A program made the position numbers and the translations under genes. From Lewinellaceae bacterium (lineage in GTDB: Bacteria > Bacteroidota > Bacteroidia > Chitinophagales > Saprospiraceae), in the NCBI GenBank assembly GCA_020636435.1, contig JACJXX010000001.1, forward strand, positions 806,001-870,000: a stretch of 64,000 nucleotides of DNA, given 5' to 3'. Below, one piece after another: positions 16,203 to 24,773 of the stretch (its first letter is position 1; every line of letters starts with the position of its first letter). Below the pieces are notes generated by a model that saw only the letters and a program-made list of their open reading frames with translations, was not told the DNA's origin and did not search any database.

Positions 16203-18638
16203 TCATCCCCCCCCTGCCTGCGCCCGGCGTTTTTCCTCTTCGGCGCCGGTGGGGCGGCGGCGGCTGGGCGCCAGGTTCTGGTTGCCGAAATTGTAGTTGA
16301 AAGCGAGCCTCCCAACGCGGGTTTCTCGATAGCTTCGGAACTCCTCGTTGATGTTTCCGAAGTGAGTGCTGCCGCGAGGCCAGCTGTGCCAGAAGATATC
16401 GCCGACGTTCAGCCGCAACGTCGCCTTCCCCTCCCAAAGGCTTTTCTGTATGCCGGCATTCAGGGCCCACATCGGCTCCATAACTGAGATGCCATAGACA
16501 TGGCGGTGCATGTAGAAACCACCCAGCTCCGCCGAAAAACCCTTGGAGAGGAGGAAGGACTGGCTGAGGTCAAGGTGGAAAGCGGTGCCTCCCTGCCCCA
16601 GGCCAAACCCGGCGAGGTTGCCTTCGAAACGATTATAATACAAAAGGAAATTCGTGTTTACGTTCCACCATTTGGCCAGTTCAAACGGGGCGTTAAAGCT
16701 CAATCCGAAGTACTCGTATTTTCCGATGTTGACGTTGGTCACCACCGTCTGCCGGGCCTCGTCGTTCTGGATCAGGGCGTAAGTGATGTTGTCTTTCGTC
16801 CTGCTGTAACTCAGGGTGGTGCTGATGCGCTGCCGGAAGGTGTGGGCCAACTCCGCCGAATAGGTTAGTTGGGGCAAAAGGAAGGGGTTGCCCTCCCGGT
16901 AGGTGGTCGGGTCGACAAAGGCACGGAAGGGGTTCAGTTGTTGGTAGTTGGGCCGGTCGATACGGCGGCTGAGCGAAACGCCGAACAAATGGGTATCGGA
17001 AACCTTGTAATTGACAAAGGCCGATGGGAAAAACTGGAAGTAGTTGCGGTGGAAAATGCTGTCGGTGGTCACCTGGAAACCATCGGCAACCGTCTGCTCC
17101 CCGCGCAGCCCCAGCTGCACATTCCACTTGCCCCACTCCCTGTTCCAGTTCAGGTAACCGGCGTTGATGTTTTCATCATAAATGAAGTGGTTGCTCTGCC
17201 GCTCGTCCAGAATCTCATCATCGTTGAGCAGGATAAAGTACATCAGGTCATTGTCAGCCTTTACATAGCTGGCTTTCAGGCCGGCTTCGAGCTTGCCCAG
17301 GGCGCCTAGCGGCTGGGTGTAATCGGCCTTGAGGGAATAGAGGTTCAGGAAACCGCCGATATCCCCGCGCAGATAATCCGTCCCGGAAAGGATGTTTTCG
17401 AAATCATAGAAGTAGGTATGAAAAAGCTGAGCGGTTTCATTCCAGTAGCGGGCGTAGTCGAGGTCGGCGGTAAAGGATTGCCCTTCTTTGGCGAAGTTGC
17501 GGCGCAGGTTCAGGTTAAGGGCATAGTTGTTCCAGCGATCCCGGGAGCGGTTGGTGGTCGTGAAGTGGCCGTTGGGCTCACCCTGTGGCCCAAGGATGTT
17601 GCTTTCGTTGTCGCCTTTGGGGTTAAAATGGCTGAAGACGCCGCTGGCCAGGAAGCCAACGGTGGTTTTGGAACCGAGGAAGAAATCGGCGCCGGCCCTG
17701 GCGCTGTGGTTGTTGAACGGCATGGCCAGGAAGCTGTTCTGGTCGTAGGCGGCCTGCACTTCGCCGCCTTCGCTGAACCGCCGGAGGACCACCAGGTTGT
17801 TGAAAAACTTGTTCCAGCTGTAGTTGTAGTTGCCGAACAGGTTGAAGTGCCGGGCGCGGTAGTTGAGGCTGCCTCCGGCAGTGGCCTTGCCGAACTTGCC
17901 GTGGCCAGCCGATAGCGATACACTGCCGTTGGCGCCCATCTGCCGGCCTTTTTTCGTTTTCAGGTTGATAATACCGGAGCTGCCCTGGGCGTCATAACGA
18001 GCAGAGGGGTTGCTGATGATCTCGATCTGCTCGATGGTGGCCGAAGACATACCCCTGAGCATGTTGGCCAGAGCGTCGCCGGAGATTTGCACGGGCTTGT
18101 CGTCCATCATAATGATTACTCCCGTCTTACCGTTCAGGGTGATGTTGCCGTTCTGGTCGACCATCACGTTGGGGGAACGCTCCAGCACCTCCAGGATGGA
18201 AGCCCCTGCGCTGACGATGCTGCTCTCCACATTGACGACCAGCTTGTCGAGATGCCGTTCTACAAAAGGTTTTTTGCCCCGGACGGACACCGACTCAAGA
18301 GTGGCGGATTGAGGCGCCAGGACGAGCACGCCCACATCATGGCCTTTCCCTCCATCTCGGAAAGTAAAAACGGGCGTTTCCCTGGTTTCATACCCAAGGT
18401 GGGAAGCCTGGATGAAATAATCGCCCGGCGGAAGGGATAGAAAACAGAAAAGGCCGGAGGAGTCTGCAATAGCCCCCTTGATCAGGGCGCTGTCTGATGC
18501 CTGATGCAAGGTAAGGCTGGCAAATTCCAATGGATGGCCGCCCTCGCCGGCGACTTTTCCGAAAACCTGGGCCGCCTGGCCCAGCAGTCCCCTGGAGGCC
18601 GGCAACAAGGCAAAAAGTAATGGTAGCAAGATTTTCAT
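16203..18638 (-). CDS. Outer-membrane beta-barrel receptor, TonB-dependent type
   Basis: 811 residues. Signal peptide (MKILLPLLFALLPASRGLLG), then a carboxypeptidase-regulatory-like beta-sandwich (residues about 25-115), then a plug-like domain with ILEVLERSPNVMVDQNGNITLNGK and a GSSGIINLKTKKG end. The remainder is a long barrel of alternating aromatic strands typical of the Bacteroidota outer membrane protein beta-barrel family. Such receptors take up large ligands such as siderophores or peptides with TonB energy. There is no SusD-like partner nearby and no substrate clue. The C-terminus ends in a basic, Gly-rich tail after LAFNYNFGNQNL. Confidence 0.9.
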   Translation of the reverse strand: MKILLPLLFALLPASRGLLGQAAQVFGKVAGEGGHPLEFASLTLHQASDSALIKGAIADSSGLFCFLSLPPGDYFIQASHLGYETRETPVFTFRDGGKGHDVGVLVLAPQSATLESVSVRGKKPFVERHLDKLVVNVESSIVSAGASILEVLERSPNVMVDQNGNITLNGKTGVIIMMDDKPVQISGDALANMLRGMSSATIEQIEIISNPSARYDAQGSSGIINLKTKKGRQMGANGSVSLSAGHGKFGKATAGGSLNYRARHFNLFGNYNYSWNKFFNNLVVLRRFSEGGEVQAAYDQNSFLAMPFNNHSARAGADFFLGSKTTVGFLASGVFSHFNPKGDNESNILGPQGEPNGHFTTTNRSRDRWNNYALNLNLRRNFAKEGQSFTADLDYARYWNETAQLFHTYFYDFENILSGTDYLRGDIGGFLNLYSLKADYTQPLGALGKLEAGLKASYVKADNDLMYFILLNDDEILDERQSNHFIYDENINAGYLNWNREWGKWNVQLGLRGEQTVADGFQVTTDSIFHRNYFQFFPSAFVNYKVSDTHLFGVSLSRRIDRPNYQQLNPFRAFVDPTTYREGNPFLLPQLTYSAELAHTFRQRISTTLSYSRTKDNITYALIQNDEARQTVVTNVNIGKYEYFGLSFNAPFELAKWWNVNTNFLLYYNRFEGNLAGFGLGQGGTAFHLDLSQSFLLSKGFSAELGGFYMHRHVYGISVMEPMWALNAGIQKSLWEGKATLRLNVGDIFWHSWPRGSTHFGNINEEFRSYRETRVGRLAFNYNFGNQNLAPSRRRPTGAEEEKRRAQAGGG

Positions 18639-18748
18639 GGTGTGTTTCAGTTAACAGTCGGTTGCAACAAAGGTCAGGAGAAAGGGGCAGGCAGAATAGT
18701 AAAAAAACGACGCATAGAAAAAAAACTCAGTAACTGCGTGGTAGGTAG
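18639..18748. other. Upstream region of the receptor gene
   Basis: No gene. This probably holds the receptor promoter. It also contains, on the minus strand, six codons (YLPRSY then TGA, ending near 18728) that read in frame with the AraC gene once the 204-bp element is removed. Confidence 0.5.
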
Positions 18749-18756
18749 TCAAACCG

Positions 18757-18960
18757 CAAGGCAATTGCATGAAATATGTTTTGACCCCGAAGCGGGTCAA
18801 ACGTCTATAGAATTATCCCGTATAATTAAATTTTCGACCTCAAAGAGGTCGTACAAACGGGTAGATGTACGACCTCTGCGAGGTCGGGAGGGCTTAAAAC
18901 ATCGTTTCCTATAAACATACGACCTTTTCAAGGTCGATCCCATTTCATGCGATTGCCATA
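18757..18960 (+). mobile_element. 204-bp hairpin MITE, copy 1, with 8-bp target duplication
   Basis: No difference was found from 51448-51651 over all 204 bp. Near the ends, GGCAATTGCATGAAAT and ATTTCATGCGATTGCC are inverted repeats with one mismatch. TCAAACCG occurs directly outside both ends (18749-18756 and 18961-18968). Inside are four hairpins: TTTGACCC/GGGTCAAA, CGACCTCAAAGAGGTCG, CGACCTCTGCGAGGTCG and CGACCTTTTCAAGGTCG. There is no coding capacity, so it must be moved in trans. The insertion cut the 3' end of the AraC-type gene and supplies its present stop codon. Confidence 0.95.
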
Positions 18961-19811
18961 TCAAACCGCTGTTGAAGCAAGCGGGCCAGGTAACGATGAA
19001 AGTTCTGGCCTGTTTGGCGAAAGTAGGCCTTTGGCGTTTGCTTGGTGAATGCTTTGAAATCTTTGATGAAGTGCATCTGGTCGAAGTAACCCGCCGTGTG
19101 AGCCAACTCCGTCAATCGCCGACGGGGATATTTCGAGTGGCAATGGACGGCGGCGTTGAACCGAACGACCCGGGCAAAAGCCTTCGGGCTCATCCCTATG
19201 TATTGATTAAAAAGGCGCTCCAGGCGGCGCGGGTGCAGGCCCATCTGTTCGGAGACGCTCCGGATTTTGGTTTCGCCTTTACACTGCAACAGCAGGAGTG
19301 CACCGCGTTCAGCCTGGTCCCTCAGGGTTTCCTTCGGCAGGAGGTTCCCCCACAAAAACCGATTGGCCAGCTCCGCCTTCGACACACCATCGGAGGCCAA
19401 AACGATCTGTTCCTGGGTTTCCTCCACCAAATGGCGGAAGGCCTGGCCGGCCTCTAAGATAGTATCCTTCAATTCACACTGAGGAATTGAGGTAAAGTAG
19501 CTCAACCCTGCCGGACGGAAACGAATGCCAAATGCCTGAAGGCAGCGGCTGTTATCGAATTGATAGCCCACCGGCTTGCTCTTTTGGCCTACTACGAAAG
19601 CCTGCTCGCTCAACGCCGCCGCCTCTTTCCCGTCTGGCCCGATCCGGCTGACCTGCTCGGAGATGAACATCAGGCTGGTATTGCCGTCGGGAACGGAGCG
19701 CTCTTCCTTCCGCCCACTGCCCGCGCCATCTATCGTGATCAGCCAGTAGTTTTCAACAAAGGGACGAAGTGCGGGAGGAGGGAGGATTTCCTGGTATTTC
19801 ATGATCAGCAT
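18945..19811 (-). CDS. AraC-family transcriptional regulator with altered C-terminus
   Basis: 288 residues; the ATG at 19802 (MKYQEILPPPALRPFVENYW) is an equally good start. The N-terminal 150 residues match the DUF6597-like sensor domain of Bacteroidota AraC proteins (ENYWLITIDG, FGIRFRPAGLSYF). The C-terminal 110 residues are a double helix-turn-helix (IRSVSEQMGLHPRRLERLFNQYIGMSPKAF, then LTELAHTAGYFDQMHFIKDFKAFTKQTPKAYF). The last residues MAIA and the stop come from the inserted 204-bp element; without it the protein would end DYLPRSY. The change lies beyond the DNA-binding domain, so function is probably kept. Confidence 0.92.
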   Translation of the reverse strand: MLIMKYQEILPPPALRPFVENYWLITIDGAGSGRKEERSVPDGNTSLMFISEQVSRIGPDGKEAAALSEQAFVVGQKSKPVGYQFDNSRCLQAFGIRFRPAGLSYFTSIPQCELKDTILEAGQAFRHLVEETQEQIVLASDGVSKAELANRFLWGNLLPKETLRDQAERGALLLLQCKGETKIRSVSEQMGLHPRRLERLFNQYIGMSPKAFARVVRFNAAVHCHSKYPRRRLTELAHTAGYFDQMHFIKDFKAFTKQTPKAYFRQTGQNFHRYLARLLQQRFDMAIA

Positions 19812-19820
19812 TTGGGTGAA

Positions 19821-19985
19821 TAGAGTTGATGCGTTGGGGGGCTTTAGTGGGAAAAAAGATTAATTTTTGTCCTGATTGAGGCTCAAAAGTGGGAAGATAG
19901 TGGCGTTACCTGACTGCTTTTGGAACGAAGAGCAGGGCAAAAAGTAACTTTTTAACCGCTGAATGTTCCTAACGCATCAACTCTA
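19821..19985. repeat. 165-bp MITE-like element, TAGAGTTGATGCGTT type
   Basis: TAGAGTTGATGCGTTGGG at 19821-19838 and its partner at 19968-19985 match at 17 of 18 bases. The ends begin and finish with TA, so a TA target duplication is possible. The core (TTTTTGTCCTGATTGAGGC, then AACGAAGAGCAGGGCAAAAA) is shared with the element at 5334-5496. It fills the space directly upstream of the AraC gene, whose promoter must therefore lie in or beyond it. A lone copy of the terminus is at about 9070-9086. Confidence 0.7.
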
Positions 19986-20066
19986 ATGGCCCGGCGGGCC
20001 ATAAGCTTCTGTACTGTTCCCCAAAATGCAGGATTCGCGCCAAATGAAACGGTACAATATTGCTTT

Positions 20067-21143
20067 TTACATTTTGTGGTTACCTGTTGCCCCCCCATAC
20101 TGCTCCTCATAGTACTGCTGATAGGCCCCGGAGGTCACCCGTTCCAGCCATTCGGTATTATTGAGGTACCACCCGGCGGCCAGGCGCAGGCCTTCTGCGG
20201 CTCTTATGGTGGGCTCCCAGCCCAGTTCGAGCCTGATCTTGGAGGCGTCGATGGCGTAGCGGCGGTCGTGGCCCGGGCGGTCTTTGACGAAAGTGATCAG
20301 CGCCCGGGAAGCGCCTGCCGGGCGGCCCAGCAGCTCGTCGACGACATCGCAGAGTTGCTGCACCAAATCTATGTTTTTCCACTCGTTGTTGCCGCCGATG
20401 TTGTAAGTCTCTCCCACCCTGCCTTTGTGGTAGATCAGATCGATGGCGGCCGCATGGTCTTCCACCCACAGCCAGTCGCGGGTGTACTGGCCGTCGCCGT
20501 ACACCGGCAGGGGCTGCTCGTTGCGGATGTTGTTGATCATCAAAGGCAGGAGTTTTTCGGGAAACTGGTAAGGGCCGTAGTTGTTGGAACAGTTGGAAAG
20601 GACAACCGGCAGGCCGTAGGTATGATAATAAGCCCGCACCAGATGGTCAGAACTGGCCTTGGAAGCCGAATAGGGCGAGCGCGGGTCGTAGGGCGTTTTT
20701 TCGGTGAAATACCCCGTATCGCCCAGGCTGCCGTATACCTCGTCGGTGGAGATGTGGTAAAAGCGCTTGCCCGCCGCATCCTTCCAGTGGTGGCGGGCGG
20801 CATTCAGCAAAACCACCGTACCCACTATATTGGTCTCGATAAAGCTCATGGGGCTGGCAATGGAACGGTCGACGTGCGACTCGGCCGCCAGGTGAATAAC
20901 GCCGTCGAACTGCAATTCCGCAAAAAGCTGCTGCATCTGGGCCTCATCCGTGATGTCTCCTTTGACGAAGGTATAGTTGGGGCTGTCCTCTACGTCTTTG
21001 AGGTTTTCCAGGTTGCCGGCGTAGGTCAGCTTGTCCAGGTTGACGATGTGATATGCCGGGTATTTGTTTACCATCCGCCGCACCAGGTGAGAGCCGATAA
21101 AGCCGGCGCCGCCGGTAATGAGTATGGTCTGTTGAAATGCCAT
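20067..21143 (-). CDS. rfbB: dTDP-glucose 4,6-dehydratase
   Basis: 358 residues, the usual length. The NAD-binding GGAGFIGSHLVRR is at the N-terminus. HLAAESHVDRSI, the STDEVYGSLG region with the catalytic Thr-Asp-Glu triad and YSASKASSD with the Tyr-Lys pair are characteristic of RmlB/RfbB. The enzyme converts dTDP-glucose to dTDP-4-keto-6-deoxyglucose, the committed step toward dTDP-rhamnose and other deoxysugars of surface polysaccharide. The rmlA, rmlC and rmlD partners are not in this window, so the gene stands alone here. An unrelated 648-residue frame on the opposite strand is an artefact. Confidence 0.95.
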   Translation of the reverse strand: MAFQQTILITGGAGFIGSHLVRRMVNKYPAYHIVNLDKLTYAGNLENLKDVEDSPNYTFVKGDITDEAQMQQLFAELQFDGVIHLAAESHVDRSIASPMSFIETNIVGTVVLLNAARHHWKDAAGKRFYHISTDEVYGSLGDTGYFTEKTPYDPRSPYSASKASSDHLVRAYYHTYGLPVVLSNCSNNYGPYQFPEKLLPLMINNIRNEQPLPVYGDGQYTRDWLWVEDHAAAIDLIYHKGRVGETYNIGGNNEWKNIDLVQQLCDVVDELLGRPAGASRALITFVKDRPGHDRRYAIDASKIRLELGWEPTIRAAEGLRLAAGWYLNNTEWLERVTSGAYQQYYEEQYGGATGNHKM

Positions 21144-21240
21144 TTTCTTTATTTCTTTTCGGCCCCAAAGCTACGCAATGAAGCCGGAAGTGCGAAGCCG
21201 GAAGGCGGAATCGGAGCCGGAATGAGCGCCAAAGGCCTGT

Positions 21241-21271
21241 TTTTACTTCGTCAGTCGCTTCGCTCGTGTCC
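21241..21271. repeat. 31-bp dispersed repeat, inverted copy at 51250-51280
   Basis: The 31 bp here (starting TTTTACTTCGTCAGTCGCTT) match the reverse complement of 51250-51280 with one mismatch. The core AGTCGCTTCGCT is a near-palindrome. Both copies are intergenic and sit beside GGAAGGCGGAA-rich sequence. Its nature is unknown. Confidence 0.7.
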
Positions 21272-21361
21272 GATTTGGCACTTAAACGAGGCCTCCGAGG
21301 GGTATTCCCCAAAACGCCCAAAGTCCAAAAATTCCTTACATTTGCAGAAATTCATAAAGCT

Positions 21362-22123
21362 ATGCGAAACCTACTTGTATTTGTGCTCCTGGGTTGCCTC
21401 CCGCTATTCCTTTGGGGGCAGCAAACCGGCAAATACGCGCTCAACAAGGGCAACGCCCTTTTGCTCAAGATCAGCTACGCCGGCCACCGCCCGGGCGGCG
21501 ACCTGGCGGACCGCTTCGGCAACAATTTCAGCGCCGGCCTGGGCGCCGACCTGGTCACCAGCAAAGGCAACTGGCTGTTCGGGGCAGACTTCAACTATCT
21601 CTTTGGCGGGCAGGTCAAAGAGGATGTGCTGGCCAGCCTGCGCACCCCGGAAGGCTTCATCATTGGCAACAACCGAAGCTATGCGGATATTCAACTGCGG
21701 GAGCGGGGCTTTTACGCCGGCGCCCACGCAGGCAAGCTCTTCAGCATCGGCCTGCCCAACCCGCGCTCCGGCATCCGGGCCACCGTCGGCGCCGGCCTGC
21801 TGCAACACAAAATCCGCATCCAGGGCGACCCCAGCAGCGGCGTGCCCCAACTGGACAACGACTACAAAAAGGGCTACGACCGCCTGTCCAACGGCCTGGC
21901 GCTCACCGAATTCATCGGCTACCAGGTCATGAGCATGGACAAGCGCGTAAATTTCTACATCGGTTTTGAATTCACCCAGGCCTTTACCATGAGCCGCCGG
22001 GATTTCAACTTCGATACCCGCGCCAAAGACGAAACCGAACGCAACGACCTGCTCTTCGGCATCCGGATAGGATGGGCCATTCCCATCTACTTCGGCCAGG
22101 AGGCGGGGGAGGTTTTTTATTAG
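21362..22123 (+). CDS. Outer-membrane beta-barrel-like protein of unknown role
   Basis: The frame opens at 21266; the ATG at 21362 gives a clear signal peptide (MRNLLVFVLLGCLPLFLWGQ) and is preferred (253 residues). The mature part has alternating strands with Gly/aromatic pattern (NFSAGLGADLVTSKGNWLFGADFNYLFGG; GIRATVGAGLLQHKIRIQGD) ending in an aromatic C-terminal residue, as in small outer-membrane barrels. I do not recognise a named family. It is divergent from rfbB. Confidence 0.85.
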   Translation: MRNLLVFVLLGCLPLFLWGQQTGKYALNKGNALLLKISYAGHRPGGDLADRFGNNFSAGLGADLVTSKGNWLFGADFNYLFGGQVKEDVLASLRTPEGFIIGNNRSYADIQLRERGFYAGAHAGKLFSIGLPNPRSGIRATVGAGLLQHKIRIQGDPSSGVPQLDNDYKKGYDRLSNGLALTEFIGYQVMSMDKRVNFYIGFEFTQAFTMSRRDFNFDTRAKDETERNDLLFGIRIGWAIPIYFGQEAGEVFY

Positions 22124-22180
22124 TCCGTTAATCATGGATTTCTGCCAAAAAATGGCAGGAAATTATTGCAGCGCTTGGCA
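22124..22180. other. Spacer before a hairpin element
   Basis: A possible hairpin TGCCAAAAAATGGCA at about 22143-22157 follows the outer-membrane protein stop. It could serve as a weak terminator but has no T run of note. Confidence 0.35.
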
Positions 22181-22303
22181 TTTAAACCGCAAAATGTAGA
22201 ACCGCAAAATTTTAAATAAAAAAGTAGCTCCGTGCAGGCCGCATACGAGCGGTCCCTGCCGAGCTGCCTTTTACATTCTACATTGTACGGTTTTGCGGTT
22301 TAA
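22181..22303. repeat. 123-bp inverted-repeat element, AAACCGCAAAA type
   Basis: TTTAAACCGCAAAATGTAGA at the left and the inverted TTTTGCGGTTTAA at the right (22291-22303), with an inner ATGTAGAAC/TCTACAT pair. A related element with AAACCGC...GCGGTTT ends is at 38869-38985. Both lie just upstream of plus-strand genes. Confidence 0.6.
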
Positions 22304-22331
22304 GGACATTTGGTTCTGGCTTCGCCAGATT

Positions 22332-22388
22332 ATGGTGTAAATGTGTAAACGGCACATTTACACGTTTACACATTCACACGCTCATACA
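22332..22388. repeat. Low-complexity inverted repeat of GTGTAAA units
   Basis: GTGTAAATGTGTAAAC on the left and GTTTACACATTCACAC on the right, with another ACATTTACAC inside. The same GTGTAAA/TTTACAC theme occurs at 41118-41155, 42585-42690 and 51672-51690. It directly precedes the waaA start, so it may overlap its promoter. Confidence 0.6.
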
Positions 22389-22395
22389 TTACCCC

Positions 22396-23637
22396 ATGCA
22401 CCTCCTCTACACCCTCGCCCTCCGCCTCTACGGCCTGTTCCTCCGCCTGGCGGCCCTCTTCAACCCGAAGGCCGCTCAATGGGTGGCGGGCCGTCGGCGA
22501 TGGCGGGCGCAGCACCGCAGCCTGTTGGAAAGCAAACCCCGGGGAGACACCGCTCTCCTCTGGTTTCACTGCGCTTCCCTTGGGGAGTTCGAGCAGGGGC
22601 GGCCGGTGATCGAACTACTGAAAACCGAGCAACCGGAACTGAAAATTCTGCTCACTTTTTTCTCTCCTTCCGGTTATGAAGTGCGGAAAAACTATGCGGC
22701 GGCCGACTACGTCGCCTACCTGCCCCTCGATACGGCGGCAAATGCGAAGGATTTTGTGGCCCTTTGGCAGCCTGCCGCCGCCGTTTTTGTCAAATACGAA
22801 TTCTGGTACCATCATCTGCGGGCCCTGCGAACCGCCGGCATTCCCATCGTTCTTGTTTCCGCTCTGTTTCGCCGGGATCAACTGTTTTTCCGCTGGCATG
22901 GCAGCTTTTTCCGCCGGATTCCGGGGTGGTATGCCCATATTTTTGTACAAAACGAGCCGTCCGCCCGGCTCCTTGGAGAAGCCGGTTTCAAAAATTTCAC
23001 CGTGGCCGGAGATACCCGGGTGGACCGCGTCCGGCAAATCGCCGAAACGGCGCCCTCCTTTCCCCTGGTGGAGCGCTTTGCCGGCCAGGCGCCCGTTCTG
23101 GTGATCGGCAGTTCCTGGCCGGAAGACGAAGCTTGCCTCCTGCCCTTTTTAAATACGCAGCTCCCGCCGGAATGGAAGGCCATCATCGCTCCGCATCAGG
23201 TCGATGAAGGGCACATCCAGCAGATCGTCAAAAAACTGGCGCTGCCCTATTGGCGTTATTCTGAAGGCGAAAAGGAAAAGCCTGCCCGGGTGCTGGTGAT
23301 CGATAATGTGGGCATGCTCTCCGCCCTTTACCAGTACGGGCGGATCGCTTATATCGGCGGCGCTTTCGGAACGGGCCTGCACAATACGCTGGAACCCATT
23401 GCCTTCGGGCTACCCGTCCTTTTTGGCCCCAGGTACCATAAATTCGAAGAAGCCCGCTACCTGGTCCGCTCAGGCGGCGGCTTCAGCATCAACGGGCGGG
23501 AAGAATTGCAGGAACGGTTCCGCGAACTGTGCCGGGAAGAGGCCTGGCTGGATGCTTCCCAAAAGGCCCGCGACTATGTCCTGCAAAACAGCGGCGCCAG
23601 CCGAAAAGCAGCGGAGTATATCCGGCAATTGATCTGA
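22396..23637 (+). CDS. waaA: 3-deoxy-D-manno-octulosonic acid transferase
   Basis: 413 residues, normal for the family. N-terminal membrane-associating segment (LYTLALRLYGLFLRLAALF), then the conserved LLWFHCASLGEFEQGRPVIELL containing the catalytic Glu region, VFVKYEFWYHHLRAL, and VIGSSWPEDE with IAYIGGAFGTGLHNTLEPIAFGLPVLFGP in the nucleotide-sugar binding half. The enzyme transfers Kdo from CMP-Kdo to lipid A precursor at the inner face of the membrane. The heptose kinase gene follows after 45 bp, pointing to an LPS-core transcription unit. Confidence 0.95.
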   Translation: MHLLYTLALRLYGLFLRLAALFNPKAAQWVAGRRRWRAQHRSLLESKPRGDTALLWFHCASLGEFEQGRPVIELLKTEQPELKILLTFFSPSGYEVRKNYAAADYVAYLPLDTAANAKDFVALWQPAAAVFVKYEFWYHHLRALRTAGIPIVLVSALFRRDQLFFRWHGSFFRRIPGWYAHIFVQNEPSARLLGEAGFKNFTVAGDTRVDRVRQIAETAPSFPLVERFAGQAPVLVIGSSWPEDEACLLPFLNTQLPPEWKAIIAPHQVDEGHIQQIVKKLALPYWRYSEGEKEKPARVLVIDNVGMLSALYQYGRIAYIGGAFGTGLHNTLEPIAFGLPVLFGPRYHKFEEARYLVRSGGGFSINGREELQERFRELCREEAWLDASQKARDYVLQNSGASRKAAEYIRQLI

Positions 23638-23682
23638 TGTTAGTATTTTTTTACCTTTACCCCCAACCAAGTACTGCAAAAA

Positions 23683-24666
23683 ATGACCGAAGTTTTCAAC
23701 GCCTTCCAACACCAGAACATCCTGATCGTAGGAGATGTCATGATCGACCGGTACCTCGCCGGGAAAGTCAGCCGGATTTCGCCCGAAGCTCCCGTTCCCG
23801 TCGTCCACCTTCAGGCCCGGGACAACCGCCTGGGAGGGGCGGGCAACGTTGCCCTCAACCTCAAAGCCCTCGGCGCCACGCCCTACCTTTGCACGGTAGC
23901 CGGCAAAGATGAAGACGGCCGGCAACTGGCCCGGCTGCTCTCCGAACTCCACCTTCCGGGCAAGGGCCTGATACAATCGGAGGAGAGAAAAACCACCGTC
24001 AAGACCCGCATCATCGCCGCCAATCAACACCTGCTCCGGGTCGATAATGAAGACACGCACAGCCTGTCCGGCCAGGAGGCCAGCCTGCTGCTGGATGCCG
24101 TCCGGGACATCCTCGACAGCCGGGCCATCCACGCCATCCTGTTTCAGGATTACAATAAAGGGGTGCTGAGCCACAGAGTGATCCAGGAAATCATGCTCGA
24201 AGCCATCAAGCGGGATATTCCCTCCGCTGTTGACCCCAAGTTCGACAATTTCTGGGCCTACAAACACGTGACCCTCTTCAAACCCAACCTCAAAGAAATA
24301 CAGGCTCAGCTCAATTTCGGGGTAAAACCTGAATTGCCGTCCCTGAAAAAAGCTGCCGAACAGATACACGGCAAGCTGGGCAACCAGTATTCGCTGATCA
24401 CCCTGTCCGAAAAGGGCATTTTTTTCGATGGCAATGGGGAAAGCGGCATTCTGGGCACCCATCCTCGTTCCATCGCCGACGTGTGCGGCGCCGGCGACAC
24501 CGTCTTCGCTATTGCCGGCCTGGGGCTGTCTCTGGGCATGGATATTAAAGATATTGCCCTGCTGGCCAACCTCGCCGGCGGGCAGGTATGCGAAAAGGTA
24601 GGCGTAGTGCCGGTCGATAGAGATCAGCTGGAATCGGAATACCGGGCTTATCTTCAGCATGTTTAG
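23683..24666 (+). CDS. hldA: D-glycero-D-manno-heptose 7-phosphate kinase
   Basis: 327 residues, corresponding to the kinase half of HldE/RfaE only. NILIVGDVMIDRYLAGKVSRISPEAPVPVV and NRLGGAGNVALNLKALGA are signature sequences. CGAGDTVFAIAGL contains the PfkB catalytic Asp. It phosphorylates heptose 7-phosphate for ADP-heptose, a precursor of the LPS inner core. No adenylyltransferase domain is present, so that step must be encoded elsewhere. Probably cotranscribed with waaA. Confidence 0.93.
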   Translation: MTEVFNAFQHQNILIVGDVMIDRYLAGKVSRISPEAPVPVVHLQARDNRLGGAGNVALNLKALGATPYLCTVAGKDEDGRQLARLLSELHLPGKGLIQSEERKTTVKTRIIAANQHLLRVDNEDTHSLSGQEASLLLDAVRDILDSRAIHAILFQDYNKGVLSHRVIQEIMLEAIKRDIPSAVDPKFDNFWAYKHVTLFKPNLKEIQAQLNFGVKPELPSLKKAAEQIHGKLGNQYSLITLSEKGIFFDGNGESGILGTHPRSIADVCGAGDTVFAIAGLGLSLGMDIKDIALLANLAGGQVCEKVGVVPVDRDQLESEYRAYLQHV

Positions 24667-24773
24667 CCGTTTAGTAAGCCAAATGACCAGCCCACTCATT
24701 CGGGCTTTACAACTCGCCTTTTTTTTGCCTATATTATACAGGCCTTTTCACGTCACTATTAATGCATTTGCCT

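Noticed and set aside
19986..21932. 648-residue plus-strand frame opposite rfbB and into the next gene
   Set aside because: Antisense to rfbB for most of its length and out of frame with the outer-membrane protein afterwards; a high-GC artefact.
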